Below, piece after piece: positions 1 to 5,111 of a stretch of 5,165 nt of DNA (position 1 is its first letter; each line of letters opens with the position of its first letter). The stretch covers positions 1 through 5,165 of the forward strand of contig VBQP01000063.1 of assembly GCA_008297795.1 (NCBI GenBank), read 5' to 3'. Made by a program: the position numbers and the translations under genes. Source of the DNA: Thermoplasmata archaeon (GTDB taxonomy: Archaea > Thermoplasmatota > E2 > UBA202 > DSCA01). The notes beneath the pieces are model-generated. The model was not told where the DNA came from. It worked only from the letters and a program-made list of their open reading frames with translations, and searched no databases.

Positions 1-163
1 ATGAAATGAAAATCAAAATTATTCCGAGCATCATGAGCAAGCCGTTGCCGTAAATGAAGGGGAATATGATGAAAATGCCCGCTTTTCCTTCCCCGAGTGC
101 AATCCCTGCGGCAATGCATACAATGCCAATTGCAAACAAAATTGCGGCTGTCTTACTTACCAT
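1..163 (-). CDS. DUF131 (TIGR00304)-like small integral membrane protein, partial
   Basis: The first 54 codons of a minus-strand gene are visible; the gene continues past position 1. The peptide starts MVSKTAAILFAIG. It has a first hydrophobic helix at about residues 6-23, a short loop GEGKAG, then a G-rich stretch GIFIIFPFIYGNG and a second hydrophobic segment from about residue 42. This helix, GxxxxIxPxxxG, helix pattern resembles the small archaeal DUF131/TIGR00304 membrane proteins (often about 75-85 residues), whose function is unknown; the assignment is from remembered pattern only. The ATG at 163 is chosen because a strong Shine-Dalgarno (174-180) lies 10 nt upstream inside uppS. The start overlaps the uppS stop by 11 nt, so the two are almost certainly co-transcribed and translationally linked. 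A role near polyprenyl-lipid metabolism is inference from that linkage. It could instead be an unrelated two-helix protein. Confidence 0.72.
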   Translation of the reverse strand, partial: MVSKTAAILFAIGIVCIAAGIALGEGKAGIFIIFPFIYGNGLLMMLGIILIFIS

Positions 164-1025
164 ATCTTCTCTGCCTCCTCTGATACGAACGTATGACTTC
201 AAGAAAATCTGTCTTTTTCAGGGCGGGCCAGTAAACATCTGAGAAATAGAATTCCGAATATGCAAGTTGCCACAGCAGAAAATTCGATATCCTTTCCTCA
301 CCTGAGGTTCGGAGTATAAGGTCTGGGTCAGGCGTTTCAGAGGTATATAGGTATGAGGAAATCATTTCCTTATTTATGTCTTCAGGCTTCACTCTGCCCT
401 CCTTCACATCCTGTGCTATCTTCCTCACAGCATCAACGATTTCCTCCCTCCCGCCGTAACCTATTGCTATATTAAAATAATGCTTCTTGTAATGCTTTGT
501 CATTTCCATGGCTTTTCTGGCTGCTTCTACAACCCTTTCCGGCAGTTTTTCAATCTGGCCTATGACTCTTATTCTGACTTCATTCTCGTGCGTGCGTTTG
601 TCCTCTGCAAGTTTATTCAAATCTTTCTCGAATAAATCCATGAGATGTTCGACCTCCTCCCTGGGCCTTTTGAAGTTGTCAGTCGAGAACGCAAATACTG
701 TCAGCCCTTCTATGCCTATTTCATGGCACCATTTCACAACCTCCTCCAGTTTATCTCCTCCGATTTTATGTCCCTCCCTGATATCCATTCCCTGATAAAG
801 TGCATACCTTCGATTTCCATCCATTATGATTGCAAGATGGCGCGGAATGTCATACTGCTTTATCTCCTCTATCATCTTTTTTGCCTTTATGCGCTCCATC
901 TCCTCCTGCACAATTTTGAATATTTTGTTATTTTTAAGTTGGCGAATCACGCTTCTGGCGAATGCCGTCTCTATTGCCTTATTCTCAAGTTCTCTGACCT
1001 TCTGCCCCACATAACTTTTTTTCAT
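153..1025 (-). CDS. uppS: Polyprenyl diphosphate synthase (cis-prenyltransferase, UppS family)
   Basis: This 290-residue enzyme condenses isopentenyl diphosphate units in cis onto an allylic primer, giving the long-chain polyprenyl diphosphate that becomes the dolichol-type sugar carrier for archaeal glycosylation. All family signatures are present: HLAIIMDGNRRYA (63-75) with the catalytic Mg-binding Asp69, GHKIGG with His86 (85-90), FSTDNFKRP (113-121), and LRTSGEERISNFLLWQ (238-253), whose Arg239, Arg245 and Ser247 bind diphosphate. SEFYFSDVYWP follows at 257-267, with Glu258 as the second metal ligand. GNRRYA, rather than bacterial GNGRWA, is the archaeal/eukaryotic form. A charged helical extension of about 60 residues precedes the core, so the protein is longer than the roughly 250-residue bacterial enzymes. 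The ATG at 1025 has no Shine-Dalgarno but lies about 28 nt from a TATA box, so the mRNA is probably nearly leaderless. It heads an operon with the DUF131-like gene. Product chain length cannot be read from sequence. Confidence 0.96.
   Translation of the reverse strand: MKKSYVGQKVRELENKAIETAFARSVIRQLKNNKIFKIVQEEMERIKAKKMIEEIKQYDIPRHLAIIMDGNRRYALYQGMDIREGHKIGGDKLEEVVKWCHEIGIEGLTVFAFSTDNFKRPREEVEHLMDLFEKDLNKLAEDKRTHENEVRIRVIGQIEKLPERVVEAARKAMEMTKHYKKHYFNIAIGYGGREEIVDAVRKIAQDVKEGRVKPEDINKEMISSYLYTSETPDPDLILRTSGEERISNFLLWQLAYSEFYFSDVYWPALKKTDFLEVIRSYQRRQRRYGK
174..180 (-). promoter_or_regulatory. Shine-Dalgarno for the DUF131-like gene
   Basis: On the minus strand GAGGAGG lies within the 3' end of uppS, 10 nt before the ATG at 163. 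It is the best ribosome-binding site in the window and decides the start of the downstream membrane protein. Promoter-proximal genes here mostly lack such a site, which fits leaderless first genes and Shine-Dalgarno-led internal operon genes. Confidence 0.75.
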
Positions 1026-1048
1026 TACATTTTTTGTAAAATACGGTG

Positions 1049-1058
1049 TTATAAATAG
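1049..1058. promoter_or_regulatory. TATA box in the uppS/arcC divergent promoter, possibly shared
   Basis: The plus strand reads TTATAAATAG and the minus strand CTATTTATAA, so both look like archaeal TATA boxes. For uppS the centre is about 28 nt from the ATG, predicting a start of transcription at or just before the start codon. For arcC the same box would give a start near 1080 and a leader of about 15 nt. Which direction it really serves cannot be told from sequence. Confidence 0.65.
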
Positions 1059-1064
1059 TTGCTG

Positions 1065-1079
1065 TTAATTTAAATATAA
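1065..1079 (+). promoter_or_regulatory. Second AT-rich TATA candidate upstream of arcC
   Basis: TTAATTTAAATATAA contains a near-consensus archaeal TATA core (TTTAAATA, 1069-1076). That core is only about 22 nt before the arcC ATG at 1095, slightly too close for a standard spacing of about 26 nt, unless the left part of the block is what TBP contacts. It would then give a leaderless arcC mRNA. It competes with the box at 1049-1058 as the arcC promoter. Confidence 0.4.
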
Positions 1080-1094
1080 GAAGTGTTTACCATT

Positions 1095-2027
1095 ATGAAA
1101 GTCGTCATTGCACTCGGCGGAAATGCTCTCATAAAACGGGGTCAGAAAGGCACGAGCGAGGAGCAATTCGAAACAACAATGAAGTCTGTCCGGGACATTG
1201 TCAGGATGATAAAGGAAGGATGGGATGTTGTCATCACTCATGGAAACGGGCCCCAGGTCGGTTCTATTTTGCTCCAGCAGGATGTTGCAAAGGGTGCAGT
1301 CCCTCCGATGCCTCTCGATGTCTGTGTTGCACAATCACAGGGACAGATAGGATACATGATACAGCAGTGCATGCTAAACTCTCTCGAAACAAGCAATATA
1401 AAAAGAAATGTTGCTTCAGTCATAACCCAGGTAATTGTGGATGAAAAAGACCCTGCATTCGAGAACCCGACAAAACCAGTTGGTCCTGTTTACAGATACG
1501 ACGAGGCATTACTGAGGTTGAAAGAAGGATATATATTGACGCAGCAGAGAGGCGGCTGGCGCATTGTCGTTCCGTCTCCTGATCCGATATCAATCGTGGA
1601 GGCAGAAGCAATAAAAAAATTGATTGACGACAATGTCATTGTAATCGCGGCAGGCGGAGGAGGTATCCCTGTTGTAAAAGGTAAAAAGGGCATGAAAATT
1701 GAGGGAAGGGAGGCTGTGATTGACAAAGACCTGGCATCCGAACGACTTGCAACAGAGATAGGCGCGGATGTTCTTCTCATACTGACAGACGTGGATGCAG
1801 TTTATCTCGATTACGGCTCCGAGAATGAGAGAAAACTTGGCGAAGTCACTCTTAAGGAGGTTGAAAAATACTACAGAGAGGGGCAGTTTCCCCCCGGCTC
1901 GATGGGTCCCAAAATTCTTGCTGCAATACGTTTTCTCCACAACGGCGGGAAGATGGCGATTATCTCATCAATTGGAAATGCATGGAATGCAATAAACGGG
2001 AAGGCAGGTACACGTATCGTGAAATAA
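1095..2027 (+). CDS. arcC: Carbamate kinase
   Basis: This 310-residue amino-acid-kinase-fold enzyme reversibly transfers phosphate between carbamoyl phosphate and ADP, giving ATP plus carbamate, or makes carbamoyl phosphate in reverse. Signatures seen are ALGGNALI (6-13), THGNGPQVG (48-56), PVGPVYRYDEA (128-138), GGWRIVVPSPDP (153-164), AAGGGGIPVV (185-194), VIDKDLASERLA (208-219), LILTDVDAVY (228-237) and FPPGSMGPKI (265-274). Length matches the family's usual 310-315 residues. I start at the ATG at 1095 because the family begins directly with MKVVIALGGN; a GTG at 1083 would add four residues without support. No strong Shine-Dalgarno precedes it. It is divergent from uppS and convergent with hisS, with no arginine deiminase, ornithine or agmatine carbamoyltransferase or allantoin gene in view. 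Whether it works catabolically for ATP or supplies carbamoyl phosphate is therefore open. Confidence 0.95.
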   Translation: MKVVIALGGNALIKRGQKGTSEEQFETTMKSVRDIVRMIKEGWDVVITHGNGPQVGSILLQQDVAKGAVPPMPLDVCVAQSQGQIGYMIQQCMLNSLETSNIKRNVASVITQVIVDEKDPAFENPTKPVGPVYRYDEALLRLKEGYILTQQRGGWRIVVPSPDPISIVEAEAIKKLIDDNVIVIAAGGGGIPVVKGKKGMKIEGREAVIDKDLASERLATEIGADVLLILTDVDAVYLDYGSENERKLGEVTLKEVEKYYREGQFPPGSMGPKILAAIRFLHNGGKMAIISSIGNAWNAINGKAGTRIVK

Positions 2028-2039
2028 AATTCACAGATA
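2015..2039. terminator. Hairpin over the convergent arcC/hisS stop codons
   Basis: GTGAA (2019-2023) and TTCAC (2030-2034) form a perfect five-base-pair stem around ATAAAA. TATC (2015-2018) and GATA (2036-2039) extend it to nine pairs with one bulged A at 2035. The arcC TAA (2025-2027) lies in the loop and the hisS stop (2031-2033) in the right arm. The hairpin would form in both transcripts. The pyrimidine-rich run after it (about 2046-2075) could help end the arcC transcript. A true terminator role is inferred. Confidence 0.35.
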
Positions 2040-3251
2040 ACCACCTATTTCTTCCTTTCTAACTTCTTTCTGCTCTCCTGTTTTCATATCCTTTACAACG
2101 ACCATCCCCTTCTCCCACTCATCAGGTCCCATTATCACCGCTTTCTTCGCTCTTATACGGTCAGCATACTGCAACGATTTCTGCATGCTGCGGCGCATCA
2201 AATCCATCTCAACCTTGAGTCCTTTCATCCTCAATTCTGTTGCAAGCAAAACTGCCTCTTTCCTCATCTCATCGCCTATGGGGTGGATATAGACGAGTTC
2301 CTCGGGCAGGGGGAATTCATATCCTTCTTTTTCAAGTGCCAGAACTATGCGGTCAAATCCGAGAGCGAAGCCTGCAGTGGCGGTCTCATCTCCTCCGAGC
2401 AAAGGCAGAAGAGTGTACTCGCCCCCTCCGCACAACTGCTTCTCCGCCCCCAATGAAGGAGCATCTATCTCAAAAACTATGCCCCTGTAGTAGTCAAGCC
2501 CTCTTGCTATGGAAGTGTCGAGAGTATATGGCACACCGAATGAAGAAAGCCATTCAAGCACGCTTTCTATTCTGCCTGCTTCTCCGCCAAAAAATTTTTT
2601 GAGTGAGTCCAGTTCTCTGCAATTCAGGAACTCCATGAATTCTTCTGCCCCTTCTTTCTCTCCTATAAGTTCGGAAACACCATCATAGTCTGATTTGTCT
2701 ATCAATCGCATTATTTCAGAGTTCTCCACACCAAGTTTTTTTATGAAAGAGCGGAGCAGTTCAAGGTCTCCAACACGAAGTTTCACATTCTTCAAACCAG
2801 TGCCTTCAAGAACATGATATGCAGTTGCTATGAGTTCCGCAATTGCTTCAGGCTTGTCAGTACCTATGAGTTCGCATCCCATCTGCCAGAATTCCCTGTA
2901 CCTGCCCTTCTGCGGGCGGTCATAGCGGAAACAGTTGCCAAAATAATAAACCTTCAGGGGTTTGGGACTCATGCGCATCTTTTCCATGTAGAATCTCATT
3001 GTGGGTGCGGTCAATTCGGGGCGGAGGGCAAGCATTCTTCCGGACTTGTCATGAAAGGAGTAAGTTTCTTCTATCACTCCCTCTCCTGACTTCATTGTGA
3101 AAAGTTCCATGTGCTCCATTGTCGGAGTTGCTATCTCCCTGTATCCATAACTTTCGAAAATCTCCCTCATTTTTTTCTCCACTGCCCTTCTCCTTTCCAT
3201 TTCCTCAGGTGTGAAGTCCCTCGTCCCTCTTGGCTTGCTTACTGCAACCAT
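2031..3251 (-). CDS. hisS: Histidyl-tRNA synthetase
   Basis: This 406-residue class II aminoacyl-tRNA synthetase charges tRNA-His using ATP. The catalytic core runs from PRGTRDFTPEE (7-17) through RPELTAPTMRFY (77-88), then motif 2, YYFGNCFRYDRPQKGRYREFWQ (102-123), with ATP-contacting Arg109. The HisRS-specific histidine loop is ARGLDYYRG (249-257) with Arg250, and motif 3 is GGDETATAGFALGFDRI (286-302). The C-terminal anticodon-binding domain spans about 318-406, with the family pattern around SMQKSLQYADRIRAKKAVIMG. Length is normal. The ATG at 3251 is the only plausible start, since no other start codon lies before the conserved PRGTRD. An AAAGGAG (3253-3259) is only one nucleotide upstream, too close for normal use, whereas a TATA box at 3271-3280 predicts a leaderless mRNA. 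It is divergent from a membrane microprotein and convergent with arcC. Confidence 0.97.
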   Translation of the reverse strand: MVAVSKPRGTRDFTPEEMERRRAVEKKMREIFESYGYREIATPTMEHMELFTMKSGEGVIEETYSFHDKSGRMLALRPELTAPTMRFYMEKMRMSPKPLKVYYFGNCFRYDRPQKGRYREFWQMGCELIGTDKPEAIAELIATAYHVLEGTGLKNVKLRVGDLELLRSFIKKLGVENSEIMRLIDKSDYDGVSELIGEKEGAEEFMEFLNCRELDSLKKFFGGEAGRIESVLEWLSSFGVPYTLDTSIARGLDYYRGIVFEIDAPSLGAEKQLCGGGEYTLLPLLGGDETATAGFALGFDRIVLALEKEGYEFPLPEELVYIHPIGDEMRKEAVLLATELRMKGLKVEMDLMRRSMQKSLQYADRIRAKKAVIMGPDEWEKGMVVVKDMKTGEQKEVRKEEIGGYL

Positions 3252-3270
3252 GCTCCTTTAGCCAGAATGC

Positions 3271-3280
3271 ATTTATTATT
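3271..3280 (-). promoter_or_regulatory. Probable hisS TATA box
   Basis: AATAATAAAT on the minus strand is centred about 24 nt upstream of the hisS ATG, predicting transcription starting at or next to the start codon. On the plus strand the same bases read ATTTATTATT and could alternatively promote the downstream microprotein with a leader of about 22 nt. Confidence 0.5.
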
Positions 3281-3288
3281 GTTACTAT

Positions 3289-3307
3289 CCCAAATTTTTT
3301 ATTTGGG
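3289..3307. promoter_or_regulatory. Perfect palindrome, candidate operator between hisS and the membrane microprotein
   Basis: CCCAAAT (3289-3295) and ATTTGGG (3301-3307) are exact inverted repeats around TTTTT. Direct copies of GTTAC stand at 3281-3285 and 3307-3311. The centre, TTTTTTAT (3295-3302), is about 25 nt before the microprotein ATG, where its TATA box would be expected, and lies just upstream of the hisS TATA box. A dimeric regulator here could block the microprotein promoter and touch that of hisS. No regulator is identified. Confidence 0.4.
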
Positions 3308-3323
3308 TTACAAATACACCCCT

Positions 3324-3488
3324 ATGAAACTGAAGCAACTGGCATATGCATTAATCGGCATTGCATTGCCCTGGATAATCCTGATCGGTAGTGCTCTGGG
3401 ACATGTTTACAACATATGGGCGTATGTCGGCTCAATAACGTGGTTCCTGACGTCTGTCTCAATCATGCTGCTCGCCCTTTACGAATAA
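3324..3488 (+). CDS. Hypothetical two-helix membrane microprotein
   Basis: I do not recognise this 54-residue protein. It begins MKLKQLAYALIG and has two hydrophobic segments: about residues 6-25 (AYALIGIALPWIILIGSAL, with an internal proline) and about 31-53 (from IWAYVGS to LALY). They are joined by the short polar turn GHVYN, giving a helical hairpin with a basic N-terminus (two lysines) and a terminal Glu. The ATG at 3324 is chosen because the open frame upstream runs antisense through hisS, while a TATA-like TTTTTTAT lies about 25 nt before it, fitting leaderless expression; there is no Shine-Dalgarno. Codon choice resembles the neighbours. It stands 50 bp before sepF on the same strand, but sepF has its own promoter, so any link to cell division is speculative. 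A chance reading frame cannot be excluded, though two clean helices argue against it. Confidence 0.6.
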   Translation: MKLKQLAYALIGIALPWIILIGSALGHVYNIWAYVGSITWFLTSVSIMLLALYE

Positions 3489-3491
3489 TAT

Positions 3492-3510
3492 TCGAGAAAA
3501 GTTTTATAAA
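3492..3510 (+). promoter_or_regulatory. sepF promoter (BRE plus TATA box)
   Basis: A purine-rich BRE-like CGAGAAAAG (3493-3501) runs directly into TTTTATAAA (3502-3510), the most classical archaeal promoter in the window. Its spacing predicts transcription starting near 3532, leaving about 7 nt before the sepF ATG. No Shine-Dalgarno is present there, which agrees with nearly leaderless translation. Confidence 0.75.
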
Positions 3511-3538
3511 GAAAAATTGCTTAATGTAGTTAGATAAC

Positions 3539-3898
3539 ATGGCAATTATAGGGGGAATATTTGATAGAACACGCAGGAGGGATGGCGAATACATAGACCT
3601 CGCAGAGCAGGTCATGGAGGCAGAGGGAGAAGAAGCGATGATGCATATTAAGGTAGCCGAATTGCAGAACTATGAAGACATGAGAGAATTCACAGATTAC
3701 GTTTACAAGGGGGACATACTCATACTCGACACAGCCCCGATATCATCAGATGACCTTGAACTTGAGAGAATCACCAATGAACTTAAAAGAGTGGTGAGCG
3801 ACATTGGCGGGGATATTGCAGGGCTGGGAAGAAACCTGCTCATAGTCACGCCTGCTGGAATAAAAATTGACAGGAGGAAAATAAGGGGTTCCTTCTAA
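3539..3898 (+). CDS. sepF: Archaeal cell division protein SepF (DUF552)
   Basis: This 119-residue protein belongs to the SepF/DUF552 family, which binds the C-terminal tail of FtsZ and anchors the division ring to the membrane in FtsZ-containing archaea. The N-terminus, MAIIGGIFDR followed by TRRRDG (residues 1-16), fits a short membrane-targeting hydrophobic stretch with basic residues. A charged linker containing EYIDLAEQ (17-24) follows. The globular domain spans about 35-112: MHIKVAELQNYEDM, then YKGDILILDTAPIS, then a helix rich in Glu and Arg, ending in the hallmark GGDIAGLGRNLLIVTPAGIKI (90-110). Length is typical for archaeal SepF. The ATG at 3539 is set by the strong promoter just upstream. 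No ftsZ is in the window. The gene follows the membrane microprotein by 50 bp and its TAA overlaps the RaSEA stop codon on the other strand. Confidence 0.94.
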   Translation: MAIIGGIFDRTRRRDGEYIDLAEQVMEAEGEEAMMHIKVAELQNYEDMREFTDYVYKGDILILDTAPISSDDLELERITNELKRVVSDIGGDIAGLGRNLLIVTPAGIKIDRRKIRGSF

Positions 3899-4890
3899 CC
3901 TTTTATAAATCCTTCAATTTCTATTAAATCCAGCCATTCTTCCCTGCATTCACATTTTAAATTTTTGAAGGCATCTTTCTCATGATGAAGGGTGAAATCC
4001 TCAACTGCTTTTAGAAATGCACTGTCGCATTTTCTGCAGTTGTGCGCCCCCCTCCTGCTCCCGCCCGCCACCACATCGCATTTTATCTGCCCATCGAAAA
4101 ATTCTGCTACCCCCTCTAAAATTTCTGCAACGCTCCAGAGCCAGGGAGGGCGGTAGAGTTTCCTGTTCCAGAGATATTCAACGAGAGTGTTGGCATGTAT
4201 CGCCACAGGGTTGAATGAGAGTGTGTCTGAAATGTCCGAAACTTTTCTGGCTGAATGAAGTGCATCTTTTATTGCCTCTGCCTCTGTCAAAAAGGGAGGT
4301 TTTACAAGTATGTACGTCTTCAATTCCATGTTTCTGTCAATAACACCTTTGGCTGCATCCCTCCACTGTGAAAATGTGAAGCCTTTGTTTATTGAATGTT
4401 TCAGAACTCTGTCATTTGCAGACTCGAGACCCATTGCCACTTCAAGAGTTTTGTTTTTCACAACTTCGCTTATTTTATCCAGATTGTTTATGAATTCGGG
4501 TCTTGATTCTATTATAACCCGTTCAGCATTTTCAAAAAACTTTTCGAGAATTTTCTTTTGCATTGCAGCAGGCACTTCCCTCTCATCAAGAAAACTTCCT
4601 GATGTGAATATTTTAACTATCTTCTCTCCCTGGTATCTCTGGAGCGCTATCTCCACCTGTCTCTTTATGTCCTCCTCCTTTATATCCGGGATGCTATCAT
4701 TGAAATACCCGCACATAGTGCAGCCAGAATGATGAGCCCAGAAGCACCCCCTTGTTTTCAGAATAAATACGAATGCTTTTGTGAGTTTTCCCTCAAGTAG
4801 GTCATCTTCAGACCATGTCCTTGGCTCGATGTCTTTGACAGTTCTTTTCCTTTTCCTGAGTTCTCTGCAGAATGCCTGCAGTTTATCCAT
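3895..4890 (-). CDS. raSEA: Archaeosine synthase radical-SAM subunit RaSEA
   Basis: RaSEA acts with ArcS in the last step of archaeosine (G+) synthesis at position 15 of archaeal tRNAs: ArcS adds lysine to preQ0 base and RaSEA uses a 4Fe-4S cluster and S-adenosylmethionine to cleave it. Residues 47-61, TRGCFWAHHSGCTMC in part, give Cys49, Cys57 and Cys60 in a C-X7-C-X2-C arrangement instead of the usual C-X3-C-X2-C, followed by GYFND. FTSGSFLD (95-102), ESRPEF (128-133) and GLESAND (154-160) match radical-SAM barrel strands. The C-terminus has GAHNCRKCD (Cys285, Cys288) and CEC (Cys313, Cys315), a likely metal site. I choose the ATG at 4890 (331 residues) over the open frame to 4962: a TATA box sits about 24 nt upstream of 4890, and the extra 24 residues look like translated spacer. 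tgtA and arcS are not in view. Confidence 0.93.
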   Translation of the reverse strand: MDKLQAFCRELRKRKRTVKDIEPRTWSEDDLLEGKLTKAFVFILKTRGCFWAHHSGCTMCGYFNDSIPDIKEEDIKRQVEIALQRYQGEKIVKIFTSGSFLDEREVPAAMQKKILEKFFENAERVIIESRPEFINNLDKISEVVKNKTLEVAMGLESANDRVLKHSINKGFTFSQWRDAAKGVIDRNMELKTYILVKPPFLTEAEAIKDALHSARKVSDISDTLSFNPVAIHANTLVEYLWNRKLYRPPWLWSVAEILEGVAEFFDGQIKCDVVAGGSRRGAHNCRKCDSAFLKAVEDFTLHHEKDAFKNLKCECREEWLDLIEIEGFIKG

Positions 4891-4909
4891 GAGAATGTAT
4901 TGCCCGCAC

Positions 4910-4917
4910 TTTATTAT
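4910..4917 (-). promoter_or_regulatory. Probable RaSEA TATA box
   Basis: ATAATAAA on the minus strand, in the context AAGATAATAAAG, is centred about 24 nt upstream of the ATG at 4890. It predicts a leaderless mRNA and is the main evidence for the shorter RaSEA start; no Shine-Dalgarno precedes that ATG. Confidence 0.5.
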
Positions 4918-4994
4918 CTTTTGCCAAAAGATAGATGCAATGACCAAAATCCAGTTCCACAAGTCGCAGATTTCTGTTAAAAAAAGCTCACGTC

Positions 4995-5111
4995 ATGCCA
5001 AAACTCATCTGCAGAATCTGCAGAATAAACGAAACAGCAAATCCTGACGGCATATGCGATGACTGCAAGCTATCGATGCTGTTCAATAAGGATATTCCAC
5101 CGAATTTTTGA
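4995..5111 (+). CDS. Four-cysteine zinc-ribbon microprotein, hypothetical
   Basis: This 38-residue frame is too short for most gene callers. It begins MPKLICRICRINE and contains two zinc knuckles: C6-R-I-C9 and C21-D-D-C24, spaced C-X2-C-X11-C-X2-C with NPDGIC before the second. That is the layout of a treble-clef or zinc-ribbon fold binding one zinc ion. The tail LSMLFNKDIPPNF is polar to hydrophobic. Codons match the neighbours (AGA for Arg, ATA used for Ile). No Shine-Dalgarno precedes the ATG; a TATA-like TTAAAAAAA (4977-4985) is too close, so the promoter is uncertain. It is divergent from RaSEA, across 104 bp. I do not recognise the family. Small zinc proteins of this kind may bind RNA, DNA or protein, but nothing here tells which. 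The open frame may be chance, though four well-spaced cysteines in 38 residues make that unlikely. Confidence 0.62.
   Translation: MPKLICRICRINETANPDGICDDCKLSMLFNKDIPPNF
5007..5024 (+). repeat. Perfect tandem 9-bp duplication
   Basis: ATCTGCAGA occurs twice in succession, each copy containing the palindrome TCTGCAGA. In frame it encodes Ile-Cys-Arg twice, creating both cysteines (C6 and C9) of the first zinc knuckle of the microprotein at 4995-5111. Confidence 0.85.

Noticed and set aside
54..242. Open frame on the plus strand over the DUF131-like gene and the end of uppS
   Set aside because: It is antisense to two supported genes and has no family motif or promoter of its own.
645..1058. 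Plus-strand frame of 137 codons inside uppS
   Set aside because: It mirrors a well-conserved uppS coding region on the other strand and has no recognisable domain.
1083..1094. GTG at 1083 as the arcC start
   Set aside because: It would add four residues before the conserved MKVVIALGGN start of the family, with no ribosome-binding site.
3253..3259. AAAGGAG before hisS as a Shine-Dalgarno
   Set aside because: It is one nucleotide from the ATG, too close to act normally, and no alternative start lies downstream before the conserved core; the TATA position favours a leaderless mRNA.
3524..3529. ATG-TAG mini-frame before sepF
   Set aside because: It lies upstream of the predicted transcription start (about 3532), so it is probably not in the mRNA.
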